In this document: positions 36,176 through 43,728 of the stretch, one piece after another
How the letters are laid out: each line of letters starts with the position of its first letter
Numbering within the stretch: position 1 is the stretch's first letter
Source: Acidobacteriota bacterium
GTDB taxonomy: Bacteria > Acidobacteriota > Thermoanaerobaculia > UBA5066 > Gp7-AA6
DNA: 61,068 nucleotides
Reading direction: 5' to 3'
Assembly (NCBI GenBank): GCA_020199905.1
Contig: JAIVJS010000001.1
Span: forward strand, 1 to 61,068
The notes under the pieces: generated by a model
Told to the model about the DNA's origin: nothing
Seen by the model: the letters and a program-made list of their open reading frames with translations, nothing else
The model's database searches: none
Program-made: the position numbers and the translations under genes

Positions 36176-37036
36176 ATGGCCGTAGTCCCGGGCGAAGCGA
36201 TCGAGTTCTCCGCCGCGGACGGCCGGCGTCTCGCGGGACGCTGGTGGCCCGGGGCGGATGCCGCCCGGCGTACCGCCGTTCTCCTGCCCGGGATCGCGGC
36301 TCCACAGCAATATCTCCGCTGGTTCGCCGGGCATCTCGCCGGCCGCGGGTGGGGCGTTCTAACCTTCGACTACCGCAGCGTCGGGGGGTCGCGCGAGGGC
36401 GCCGACGATCTCGCGACGCTCGACGACTGGGTGGAGAGCGATCTTCCCGCGGCGGCGGCGGAAGCGATGCGCCGGGGAGGCGCTCTTGACCTCGTCGCGG
36501 TGGCGCACAGCATCGGGGGCCAGCTTCTCGGGCAGAGCCCGGCGCTCGAGCGGTTCCGCTCCGCGCTGCTGATCTCCGCCCAGCGCGGAATGCCGCGGCT
36601 CTATTCGAAGAAGTCCTACTGGCGCGTCCTCTACGCGTACGCGCTGTTTCCGCTGCTGATCCGGCTGACGGGCCGCCTGCCGGTCTCCCGCGTCACCTTG
36701 CCGGAACACTGCTCCGGGCGCGCGCTCCGGCAGTGGGTGCGGTGGGGCAGGACGGGAGTCTTCACGAACGAGCAGGGGGAGGTGCTCGAGCCGCGGTACG
36801 GCCGGTTTCGCGGACCGCTGACCGCAGTCACGGTCGCCGACGACGAGGATTTCGCCCCCGCCCCCGCCGTGGAGGCGTTGACGCGCCTGTACACCGGCGC
36901 GCGCGTGCGCCGCGAAACGCTCTCGCCCGCTGATTACGGGCTGCCGCGCCTCGGGCATTTCGGTTTCTTTCATCCCCGCGCGCCCAGGGCGCTGTGGGAG
37001 AAGGCGGAGACGTGGCTTCTGGAGATGGACGGGTAG
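36176..37036 (+). CDS. Alpha/beta hydrolase
   Basis: A 286-residue serine hydrolase. The nucleophile elbow is AHSIGG, an early oxyanion loop is LLPGIAAP, and the catalytic His lies in GHFGFF near the C-terminus. The segment FDYRSVGGS is typical of the COG4757-type predicted hydrolases. There is no signal peptide, so it is cytoplasmic. The start 40 bases after the desaturase has no strong ribosome site (GGAAGAGTCGGG). It is the last gene of the lipid cluster. A likely role is release or transfer of the modified acyl chain, but this is from context only. Confidence 0.82.
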   Translation: MAVVPGEAIEFSAADGRRLAGRWWPGADAARRTAVLLPGIAAPQQYLRWFAGHLAGRGWGVLTFDYRSVGGSREGADDLATLDDWVESDLPAAAAEAMRRGGALDLVAVAHSIGGQLLGQSPALERFRSALLISAQRGMPRLYSKKSYWRVLYAYALFPLLIRLTGRLPVSRVTLPEHCSGRALRQWVRWGRTGVFTNEQGEVLEPRYGRFRGPLTAVTVADDEDFAPAPAVEALTRLYTGARVRRETLSPADYGLPRLGHFGFFHPRAPRALWEKAETWLLEMDG

Positions 37037-37137
37037 GTCCGGCCAGAGCTCGCCTCTCCTTCCCGTCGAGACTTCCTCGCGCACGGCCTCCGCGCCGTCC
37101 TCGCGCGACCGGGACAATTGGTTCCGGCTCTGCGGGC

Positions 37138-37473
37138 CGCGCATATCGAAGAGGCCAACGTCGCATTGCGAGCGACACGAGCGTGGACGTGTCCTACGTC
37201 TACCGCCGCGGCAGGAACATCATCGAGGATAGGTGCTTCGACCAGGCGGCCTGCCCGGGGGTCTTCTGGCTGACCAACGCCTCCAACGGCGACAAGAACC
37301 TGCTTCGCTCCGGCTACCACGGCACGGTCGTGAGCATCCAGAGCCGCCTGACCGAGCGGGATCCCCGGCACCGGCGACGCCACGAACAGGGCGAACCCTG
37401 AATGCGCGATTCATTCAACAACGGGTATCAGCGCCCGCGGCGTTACGGGGTGGGGCTTCGCATGACGTTCTGA
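37138..37473 (+). pseudogene. TonB-dependent receptor C-terminal remnant
   Basis: One frame reads RRIASDTSVDVSYVYRRGRN, then FWLTNASN and GTVVSIQSRL, which look like neighbouring strands of an outer-membrane barrel of TonB-dependent receptors of the Oar/CarboxypepD_reg type. The same frame has a stop at 37399-37401. It then continues MRDSFNNGYQRPRRYGVGLR followed by MTF and a stop at 37471-37473: the last barrel strand with the usual terminal Phe. The DNA between the two parts is too short to hold the missing strands. I infer an internal deletion, loss of the 5' 80 to 90 percent, and a stop. Nothing else is seen between the hydrolase gene and this remnant. Confidence 0.6.
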
Positions 37474-37579
37474 TCGCCGGAAGGATGGGGCGGGGAAGGC
37501 GGGGGATGGCCCCCGCCTTTTGGTTGTTTGGAGTTGATGCCGGTCCGGCACATCGCGGGGACGGCCCCGCCTTTTTCTC

Positions 37580-38746
37580 TTACGCCCGGTCGCCGCCGGG
37601 AACCTCTTCCGGCGCACCCGCGAGCGCGGGCGCCTCGCCCGATTCCGGAAGCTCGGACGCGTCGGGCGGTCGCCGCAGCGCCGGGTGCTCGAGGTGCCGC
37701 TCGCTGTGAATCTCGCCGGAGGCGATCTGACGCAGGAACGCGGCGAGCTGCGGGACGTCGCCGCGGAAGAGCTGAGGGTGGAAACGAAGAAACGTCTCAA
37801 AGACGCGCTGCGGGTCGTGCGCCTCCCGGATCCGCTCGATCTCCTTTTTCAGCCGTTCGGGATCGTTCCCGTACACGATGAAGTTCGGGGACAGCTGCCC
37901 CGGCCCGGAGAGGCCGAAGTCGGTCTTCAGCCCATGCGACGGCGTCCAGGAGGAGTAGGGTGTGAACACGTAGCTGCCGCAGGCCTGGAGCTCGCAGATG
38001 GGAAGCCCGAAGCTCTCGCGCTTCGCCAGGAAGTAGAGGCTCGTCCGGCGATAGATCTCGCGAATCTCGTCGATCCGATACTGGCCCTGCAGGGCGGTGT
38101 ACGGCGTGCCGGTCTGCTCGCACGCCCGGATCTGGACGGCGCGCTCTTCCGCGTCGGGAGCGTGCTCGAAGTCGATGAGCGCGCGAAACTCTCGTTTGCG
38201 GCCCGGCCAGAGCGTCAGGTCGTCGAGATCGACCCCGATGAGGGAACAGGGTTGCGGCTCCGCCGGAAAGCCGGTCTCGCTGACGACCGAGGCGCAGAGA
38301 TACCAGTCGAAGCGTTCCAGCCCGAAGCCTCCGGGCGCTAATCCCTTCGCGGCGTTTCCGTCCCGGATCCAGCGGGGCCACGACCCGCGGGTCGGCAGGT
38401 AGAACCGGTCATAGAGAACGATCGGCTTGTCCGGCAGAAGGCGGCGCAGCTCTTCGATCTGCCAGACGCCGCGAAGAAAAGGGCGCGGCGTGCTGTCGAC
38501 GACGACGATCACGTTGCAGTCGCGAACCCGGTTCAGGAACCGGCGCTCCGAAGGAACGTCCCGAATCAGCCGGCGCAGCTCCGTGCGGATGTTCTGCTCT
38601 CCCAGGCGGCGCAGCCCCTCGAGACCGTCCGGCAGAAGGACCGGCTCCCCGCCCGCCCGCGCCACCATGCGCTCGAGCCCCTCCGCCATCGGGCGAACGA
38701 AGCTGTCGTCCCGATTCCCCAGAATGGCGACACGGACCGGCTTCAT
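37580..38746 (-). CDS. GT-B type glycosyltransferase
   Basis: A 388-residue protein starting at the ATG at 38746 with AAAGGA upstream. The N-terminal domain starts VRVAILGNRDDSFVRPMAEG, a Rossmann-like opening. The C-terminal domain has ESFGLPICELQACGSYVFTP, an E-x7-E motif of retaining GT-B (family 4-like) glycosyltransferases. No membrane segment or signal is present. The last 35 residues are Pro/Glu/Ala-rich and probably disordered. The acceptor and donor are unknown. It stands alone, next to decayed DNA on both sides, and looks intact. Confidence 0.75.
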   Translation of the reverse strand: MKPVRVAILGNRDDSFVRPMAEGLERMVARAGGEPVLLPDGLEGLRRLGEQNIRTELRRLIRDVPSERRFLNRVRDCNVIVVVDSTPRPFLRGVWQIEELRRLLPDKPIVLYDRFYLPTRGSWPRWIRDGNAAKGLAPGGFGLERFDWYLCASVVSETGFPAEPQPCSLIGVDLDDLTLWPGRKREFRALIDFEHAPDAEERAVQIRACEQTGTPYTALQGQYRIDEIREIYRRTSLYFLAKRESFGLPICELQACGSYVFTPYSSWTPSHGLKTDFGLSGPGQLSPNFIVYGNDPERLKKEIERIREAHDPQRVFETFLRFHPQLFRGDVPQLAAFLRQIASGEIHSERHLEHPALRRPPDASELPESGEAPALAGAPEEVPGGDRA

Positions 38747-39250
38747 CGATGATTCCTTTGCTGCGCGCGTCGGGCGCGGACGAGAGCGCCGCCGGGCGGC
38801 GCACGTCTCTGTCACCGCCGTCGACGCGGGATGTTTGAATGATCGGAAGACCAATTTTAGCGCAGTCGCGATCTCCGAGGAAACCCGGGTCGCGCGACGG
38901 AGAATGGACGCTTGAATTTTCCGCGACCCGGCTGCAGATGCTCGCGATTCTGGCGGGCTGGCGCTCGCGGGATGCTCCAGGCCCGCGTCGGATGCCGCTC
39001 CGCCGCCCGCCATCTCTCCCCCGATCGTCTACGTCTCGTGACGGCCACTCCCGTTCCCGCGGACTCCGCGCCCGGAGCCGCGGCGGAGAGGTCCCCGGCG
39101 GCCCCGTTCGAGCATGCCGAGCAGACGTTCCGGATTCCAATCCGCGGCGAACGCTCTACGAGAGATGGTGCGTTGCCTGACCTTCACTCTCGAGAACGAC
39201 GGAGCGGTTGCCGTCTCGACAGGCGTTTCGTTGAAGGTCTCGGCGCGAAA
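38747..39250. other. 504-base stretch without a recognisable gene
   Basis: This gap carries the upstream region of the minus-strand glycosyltransferase gene and then about 450 bases of DNA with short Arg/Pro/Ser-rich frames in all phases, none resembling a protein family. No hairpin, repeat or tRNA was seen. Because a PAP2-like remnant follows and a TonB remnant lies on the other side of the glycosyltransferase, I read it as non-coding or decayed DNA. Confidence 0.5.
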
Positions 39251-39790
39251 TCACTGCTCGACGTCGTTCGCCGCGTCCGATCTCTTCGTCGAGGTCCGCG
39301 CGAGGCCATGGATCGGGGCGGAAATCGCCGCGCGCGGAATGTCCCGGAGATTGGCGTCGGAAAAGACGATCCCGCTCACGAGCAGGACCGCGGGGATACG
39401 GAACTCGGTGGCGCCTCCGAGGGACGTCGTCGCGCCAGAAACGCGATCCGTGAACCGGGAGCGCTGGCGCCTCGCGACGCCGTCGACCGTTTCGTCCGCA
39501 ACGAACAGGACCCCCACGGCGGCGCCCGCGCCCGCCGCGCGCCGCCAGTCGCCGCCATCCACTTGCCGGGCGCCGTCACGAAGGCGAGCGCGTCCGTCGC
39601 GTAACGCTTCGCCTCTCCACGATGCCCCGGACGATCCGGCGGGGGAGAGGGGCTTTCGCAGGGGAAGAATCGGCCCCGGTTTCGGCGGAATCCGCGGTCG
39701 GGTCCGCCAGCGCCGCCCTGGCGCTCCAGCACGCGAGGAGGACGGCCGCGAAGGGGAGTCTCGGGGAAGGGTCATTACGATCACCGCCGC
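39251..39790 (-). pseudogene. Decayed exported PAP2-like phosphatase N-terminal half
   Basis: Three minus-strand frames must be joined to read one protein. First comes a signal peptide (FAAVLLACWSARAALADP). Next is RYATDALAFVTAPGKWMA. Third is WRRAAGAGAAVGVLFVADET, then RSRFTDRVSGATTSLGG and FSDANLRDIPRAAISA. This order matches the N-terminal half of exported phosphatidic-acid-phosphatase (PAP2) type proteins I recall from acidobacteria. The catalytic half (KX6RP, PSGH and SRXYX12HXXXD motifs) is absent; the frame diverges after about 39310. At least two frameshifts plus a 3' truncation make it a remnant. The family call rests on recall of the N-terminal pattern and needs a search. Confidence 0.5.
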
Positions 39791-39812
39791 AGGATTCGTG
39801 CCCGCGGTCCGA

Positions 39813-40475
39813 TCAGAGAGACGGGCGGAAGATCCGGGAGCCGAAAAGGAGAGCCGCCGCGGCGCCGGCCAGCTGCGCCGCCATGAAAGCCGGGGCGTCC
39901 GAAGGACGGATCCCCGAAAAGGAATCGGTGAGAGTTCGCGCGAGCGTCACGGCGGGATTCGCAAACGAGGTGGATGACGTGAACCAGTACGCGCTCGCGA
40001 TGTAGGCCCCCACCGCGCCGGCGACGGCGGGGGTCCCGAGCCGGGCCGCGCCCTGGATGACGAGAAGAAGGCCGGCGGTCGCCACCGCTTCCGCGAGCCA
40101 CTGCGCGGGTCCGGCTCGGACGTGGCGGGACTCCGTGAACGGGGCCAGGCCGAACATCAGATTGGCCGCCGCGACCCCGGCGAGTCCGCCGCCGATCTGC
40201 GCGAGCACGTAGACGCCGGCCTCGCGCCAGGGAAGAACCCCGCGCCACCCCTCCACGAGACTGACCACGGGATTGAAGTGCGCGCCGGACACGGGGCCGA
40301 ACGCGAGGATCAGGGCGACCAGCCCCGCGCCCGTCGCCAGCGAGTTGGCGAGCAGGGCGATCGCCATGTTTCCCCCCGACTGCCGCTCTCCCATGATCCC
40401 GGATCCCACGACGGTGGCAACGAGAAACAGGGTGCCGACCGATTCCGCGAGAGAGCGGGCGCCGATCGATCGCAT
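39813..40475 (-). CDS. Aquaporin-family channel of the arsenic operon (AqpS-like)
   Basis: A 220-residue MIP-family channel with six hydrophobic segments. The two pore motifs are NPV (GAHFNPVVS, near residue 66) and NPA (FANPAVTLAR, near residue 172), so the first loop departs from strict NPA. It is the last gene of the ars operon, 46 bases after arsC. In Sinorhizobium meliloti, AqpS in an ars operon lets arsenite made by ArsC flow out down its gradient; by analogy this channel should do the same. No ArsB, Acr3 or ArsA pump gene is present. I start it at the ATG at 40475. Confidence 0.85.
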   Translation of the reverse strand: MRSIGARSLAESVGTLFLVATVVGSGIMGERQSGGNMAIALLANSLATGAGLVALILAFGPVSGAHFNPVVSLVEGWRGVLPWREAGVYVLAQIGGGLAGVAAANLMFGLAPFTESRHVRAGPAQWLAEAVATAGLLLVIQGAARLGTPAVAGAVGAYIASAYWFTSSTSFANPAVTLARTLTDSFSGIRPSDAPAFMAAQLAGAAAALLFGSRIFRPSL

Positions 40476-40521
40476 GGCCGCAGGCCGAGGCGCACCGTCT
40501 CGAAGGGACACCCTCCGCGCC

Positions 40522-41028
40522 TCAGCGGCCACGACTCGACGATCCTCGCCCCTCCGGGACTCCCGTTGACGCGAGCCATGCCTCGATGCGGCGATGAAGC
40601 TCGAGGGCCGTCTGGCGGAAGGCGCATCTCTTTTCCTCGTCGCCGCCCGGCGCTCCGGCCGGATCCGCGAGGCTCCAGCGGATCGTCGATCCGGTCGACG
40701 GAAGAATCGGGCACGAATCAGCCGCGTGATCGCAGACGGAGATGATCCAGTCGAACGGACCCGCCACCTCATCGAGACCCTTCGGATGCTGGCCCGCCAT
40801 GTCGAGGCCGAAGAGGTCGTTTGCGGCCTCCCGCGCCAGAGGGTGGATCGCGGGCCGGGGCCGGCTCCCCGCGCTGAAGACGTCGAAGGCGTCCCCTCCG
40901 AGGTGGCGCAGAAGAGCCTCCGCGATCTGAGACCGCGCGGAGTTGCCGGTGCAGAGAAACAGCACCCTGGGCGTTCGCGCGGTCGGGCTCTCCTGCGCCG
41001 CAGGATCGTCGTTTACGGGCTGCAGCAC
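40522..41028 (-). CDS. arsC: Arsenate reductase, low-MW phosphatase type
   Basis: A 168-residue cytoplasmic enzyme that reduces arsenate to arsenite. The P-loop LFLCTGNSARSQIAEALLRH carries the nucleophilic Cys in the C-x5-R signature of low-molecular-weight tyrosine phosphatase-like ArsC. The block PFDWIISVCDHAADSCPILP holds the further Cys residues used in the thioredoxin-coupled cycle. It starts at a GTG at 41028, overlapping the end of arsI by 16 bases, so translation is likely coupled. The first 20 residues are a variable extension. The C-terminal SSSRGR tail is not part of the fold. Confidence 0.92.
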   Translation of the reverse strand: MLQPVNDDPAAQESPTARTPRVLFLCTGNSARSQIAEALLRHLGGDAFDVFSAGSRPRPAIHPLAREAANDLFGLDMAGQHPKGLDEVAGPFDWIISVCDHAADSCPILPSTGSTIRWSLADPAGAPGGDEEKRCAFRQTALELHRRIEAWLASTGVPEGRGSSSRGR

Positions 41029-41426
41029 GCCTGGCCGGCCTGCGCGGCCTCGTCCCGGTCTTCGATGACCGTGTAGACCTCCCAGCGATTTCCGTCGGGG
41101 TCCGTCACCCAGAACTTGTCCTGGAGGGCATAGCAGCAGTCCTCCCGTTTCTCCTCTTCGGACACCACACCCCGCTGCCGCATCTCTTCGCGCCAGCGGC
41201 GCACGTCGCCGGTCGAGTCCACCCGGATACCGAGGTGATTCAGCGCGCCGCCCGTGGCGGCGGAGGTAAGGCCGGGACGCAGCGCGAGGTGCAGCTCCGG
41301 CTCCGCGTTGACGAACTTCGCGTAATCGGACTTGTGCTTCGTCGGCTCCCCGAAGACGCCCCGGTAAAACGCGATCGAACGTCCTAAGTCGGTCACCGTC
41401 AAAGAAACGTGAACGGAAGACGCCAT
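41013..41426 (-). CDS. arsI: ArsI/CadI-family VOC protein, probable C-As lyase
   Basis: A 137-residue vicinal-oxygen-chelate dioxygenase with GGAGGATAGG before its ATG. The start HVSLTVTDLGRSIAFYRGVF provides the first metal His. LNHLGIRVDS gives the second, and WEVYTVIED the Glu. The ArsI signature CCYALQDKFWVTDPDGNRWE has the vicinal Cys pair that binds trivalent organoarsenicals, and a second CC lies near the C-terminus. ArsI cleaves the C-As bond of methyl- or aryl-arsenite. The related CadI proteins bind cadmium; the arsenic operon context favours ArsI. An ArsR-type operator lies 23 bases upstream of its start. Confidence 0.85.
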   Translation of the reverse strand: MASSVHVSLTVTDLGRSIAFYRGVFGEPTKHKSDYAKFVNAEPELHLALRPGLTSAATGGALNHLGIRVDSTGDVRRWREEMRQRGVVSEEEKREDCCYALQDKFWVTDPDGNRWEVYTVIEDRDEAAQAGQACCSP

Positions 41427-41448
41427 GGACCTATCCTCCAGGAAGACA

Positions 41449-41466
41449 CATCGATGAAGTTCGATG
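41449..41466 (-). promoter_or_regulatory. Candidate internal ArsR operator before arsI
   Basis: CATCGA-N6-TCGATG is a perfect inverted repeat of 6-base arms with a 6-base spacer (TGAAGT), lying between the arsR stop and the arsI ribosome site. It shares the ATCGA-N6-TCGA core with the operator candidate at 42243-42258. No good -35/-10 pair is visible here, so it may be a second repressor site or part of a weak internal promoter. Confidence 0.5.
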
Positions 41467-41485
41467 GGTCGGAGCAAAACTCTTT

Positions 41486-41794
41486 CTAGACCGCCTTCGC
41501 GAGAGCCTCCGCGACGCTCGCGATGGCGGCGTCGTTGCGCGAGTAGTACATCCAGCGCCCGCGCTTCTCCGCATGGATCAGCCCCGCGCGCCGCAGGAGC
41601 GCCATGTGGTGCGAGACGGCCGCCTGCGACAGCCCGATCGCATCCTCGATGTCGCAGGCGCAGAGCCCGCGTTCCTCGCGGCCGATCAGGTCGCAGCAGG
41701 AGCGTCCCTTCGCCTTGAGAAGATCCAGGATTTTCAGCCGCGTGGAGTCTCCCAGGGCCTTGCAGACGATGACGATGTCGACTTCCGGTTTCAT
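41486..41794 (-). CDS. arsR: ArsR family arsenite-responsive repressor
   Basis: A 102-residue winged-helix repressor. The core reads ALGDSTRLKILDLLKAKGRS, CCDLIGREERGLCACDIEDA, then LSQAAVSHHMALLRRAGLI (recognition helix). The CAC pair and the nearby CC provide thiols for binding As(III), which releases the protein from DNA. The ATG at 41794 overlaps the arsN2 stop by four bases. It should repress the operon through the ATCGA-N6-TCGA sites at 42243-42258 and 41449-41466. Confidence 0.92.
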   Translation of the reverse strand: MKPEVDIVIVCKALGDSTRLKILDLLKAKGRSCCDLIGREERGLCACDIEDAIGLSQAAVSHHMALLRRAGLIHAEKRGRWMYYSRNDAAIASVAEALAKAV

Positions 41795-42240
41795 CCCCGC
41801 ACTCTCGCGTGCATGAGGGTGGCGGTCGCCGGGCAGGCGGACAGGAATTCCGCGGAGGCCCGGAGGGGCTCTGGCGCCAGGGATCGATCTTCCGTCGCAA
41901 ATCCGAAACGGGGAAAGAATCCCGCCGCGGTCTCGGTCAGCAGGTAGACGTCCCGCGCGCCGGCGCCGGCGGCCAGTTTCAGGGCTTCGCCGGCCAGCCG
42001 CTCGCCGAGTCCCTGCCCGCGCCGCTCCGGGGAGACCGCCAGGGACCGGAGAAGGGCCACCGGGCCGTACACCTCGAGAGCCACGCAGCCGGCGAGGCGG
42101 CCTCCGGAATCTCTCGCGACGAGCGCGTGGGGAAGCCTCGAAGAAAGGCCCTGGATGGGCAGTCGCGCCGCGGTCAGCAGCTCGACGACGCCGTCGTAGT
42201 CGGCGGGAACGGCCGGCTGGATGGAGGGCGTCGTGTCCAT
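41791..42240 (-). CDS. arsN2: ArsN2-like GNAT acetyltransferase
   Basis: A 149-residue GNAT-fold N-acetyltransferase. The acetyl-CoA loop is RSLAVSPERRGQGLGERLAG, and a beta-bulge strand LAGCVALEVYGPVALLRSLA precedes it. YLLTETAAGFFPRFGF completes the fold. GNATs named ArsN occur in ars operons: ArsN1 acetylates the antibiotic arsinothricin, while the substrate of ArsN2 is not settled. It is the first gene of the operon. Its ATG at 42240 has no ribosome binding site; the predicted transcript start falls on or next to the ATG, so it is probably translated from a leaderless mRNA. It ends in a four-base overlap with arsR. Confidence 0.85.
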   Translation of the reverse strand: MDTTPSIQPAVPADYDGVVELLTAARLPIQGLSSRLPHALVARDSGGRLAGCVALEVYGPVALLRSLAVSPERRGQGLGERLAGEALKLAAGAGARDVYLLTETAAGFFPRFGFATEDRSLAPEPLRASAEFLSACPATATLMHARVRG

Positions 42241-42242
42241 AC

Positions 42243-42276
42243 ATCGAAATCTATCGAACTGAAACAGGCATGTCAA
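42243..42276 (-). promoter_or_regulatory. ars operon promoter with overlapping ArsR operator
   Basis: On the minus strand TTGACA (42276-42271), a perfect -35, is followed after exactly 17 bases by TAGATT (42253-42248) as -10. Seven bases later comes the A of the arsN2 ATG. The repeat TTCGAT-AGAT-TTCGAT covers the -10 (ATCGA-N6-TCGA on the plus strand, 42243-42258), so bound ArsR would block polymerase. Confidence 0.7.
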
Positions 42277-42376
42277 GCCCTTTTTCGAACCGAAACGGGC
42301 GCCGAAGGCTGGCGGGATCCCGAGGGGGCCCCGCCGGCGCCCGCGCCCGAGATATCGCTCTGGAGCTCGGGAACCG

Positions 42377-42523
42377 TCATGAAGCCCTGGCGGCGACGAG
42401 GCGACGGGTCCCGTCGGGGCCCGCGGCCGAGCAGATGAAGACGGTATCTCCCGCCTTGAGGTCGGACAGGCGCATCGGCTTTCCCGCCTCCGACCGGCAC
42501 CGTGTCTGCGCCGCGACGCGCAT
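42377..42523 (-). pseudogene. Short C-terminal fragment of an unknown protein
   Basis: A minus-strand frame reads MRVAAQTRCRSEAGKPMRLS, then DLKAGDTVFICSAAGPDGTR and a stop at 42377. The phrase MRLSDLKAGDTVF resembles small secreted or OB-fold-like proteins I have seen in acidobacteria, but I cannot name the family. It is only 48 codons, and the frame runs upstream into the MacB remnant on the other strand, so it looks like the 3' end of a gene cut by the same rearrangement. Low confidence. Confidence 0.3.
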
Positions 42524-42552
42524 GATCAGCGTCTCTTCCGTCGGAGGAGACG

Positions 42553-42942
42553 AGCCGGACCTTCACGATCTTCCTGCTCTCGATCGCCTCGGTGTCCCTT
42601 CTGGTCGGCGGGATCGGCATCATGAACATCATGTTCGCGACGGTGACGGAACGCACCCGCGAGATCGGGGTCCGGATGGCGGGGGGCGCGGCCCGAAGAA
42701 CGTTCAGGCCCAGTTTCTCCTCGAGGCGCTCGTCCTCGGCTCGCTGTCCGGCCTGGCCGGCGCGGTCCTGGGCGTCGCGGCTTCCGGCATCTTTTCCCGC
42801 GCTCTCCTGGCCGGCCATCATTCCGCCGCAGTGGATCGTGATCGCGGTCGCCTTCTCCGCCGTGATCGGCGTCTTCTTCGGTTTCTACGCCGCGCGCAAG
42901 GCCGCCCTCCTCGACCCGATCGAGGCTCTCCGGTACGAGTAG
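42553..42942 (+). pseudogene. MacB-type permease C-terminal remnant with frameshifts
   Basis: Read in three pieces, this gives [20 protein letters not shown] and [20 protein letters not shown]. After a shift near 42690 comes [20 protein letters not shown]. After a second shift near 42815 comes [20 protein letters not shown], then [16 protein letters not shown] and a stop at 42940-42942. This is the FtsX-type core and tail of a MacB-like permease. The N-terminal helix and periplasmic domain are missing. It is distinct from the two intact permeases at 13902-16393: the core sequence differs and resembles canonical MacB more. Not functional. Confidence 0.75.
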
Positions 42943-42978
42943 ACCGGGCTGGCGTCACTCTTGCGAGAGGGGCGTGAC

Positions 42979-43728
42979 GTGAAAACCGAAGGGGAAGCGC
43001 TGCGGATCGAGAGACCCGACAGGCAGAAGCTGCTGGGCGAGAAAGATCGTGTCGAGCGGCGCGGCCGGATCCGCCAGTTCGTGTTCGGCTCGATGGACGG
43101 GCTCCTCGTCCCTCTCGGCGTCGTGAGCGGTGTGGCGGGCGGCACGGGCAGCACGAAGGCCGTCGTGATCGCCGGCCTGGCGGAGGCCTTCGCGGGCGCG
43201 CTGTCGATGGGCGCCGGCGAGTACCTGTCCGGGAAGGCCGAGGCGCAGGTCCATCAGTCGGAGATCCAGGACGAAAGGCGCAGCATCCGCGAGAACCCGG
43301 CGTACGAGCTCCAGGAGATGGTCCTCCTTCTCGAAAACGAGGGGATCAAGACGGCGGACGCGCGCGTCATCGCGGAGAAGCTCCAGACGAGCTCGCGCGC
43401 GTTCTCGACGACCATGGTGCAGAAGGAGCTCGGGATCGACCCGGACCCGAAGACCGTGCGGATCAGCGAGGGATTTACGATCGGCGCGTCCTACCTCGTC
43501 GGCTCGGTCATCCCGCTGATGCCGTATTTCTTAGAGCCGATCCGGTCGGCGCTTCCCCTCTCGATCGGTCTCACGTTCCTGACTCTCATCGCGGTCGGGG
43601 TGGCGCGAGGGAGAATCGCGCGGATCAACGTCCTGAACAGCGCGCTCGAAGTGCTGGCGGTCGGCGTGCTGACCGGGGGCGGGGGATATCTCCTCGGGAC
43701 GTACCTCCCGCGCCTGTTAGGCTACTGA
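42979..43728 (+). CDS. VIT/CCC1 family iron-manganese transporter
   Basis: A 249-residue membrane protein starting at a GTG with GAGAGGGG upstream. It has the VIT1/CCC1 layout: a first helix with VFGSMDGLLVPLGVVSGVAG, a second with AEAFAGALSMGAGEYLSGKA, a charged cytoplasmic loop of about 80 residues rich in Glu (the metal-binding domain), then three C-terminal helices (ASYLVGSVIPLMPYF onward). Members move Fe2+ or Mn2+ across a membrane in exchange for protons. It is complete and lies just after the MacB remnant. It converges with a small hypothetical gene, the stops overlapping by seven bases. Confidence 0.88.
   Translation: MKTEGEALRIERPDRQKLLGEKDRVERRGRIRQFVFGSMDGLLVPLGVVSGVAGGTGSTKAVVIAGLAEAFAGALSMGAGEYLSGKAEAQVHQSEIQDERRSIRENPAYELQEMVLLLENEGIKTADARVIAEKLQTSSRAFSTTMVQKELGIDPDPKTVRISEGFTIGASYLVGSVIPLMPYFLEPIRSALPLSIGLTFLTLIAVGVARGRIARINVLNSALEVLAVGVLTGGGGYLLGTYLPRLLGY

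Noticed and set aside
39251..42276. Recent horizontal transfer of the ars operon by base composition
   Set aside because: By eye its GC content and codon use resemble the surroundings; without computation I cannot support a transfer claim beyond the broken genes around it.
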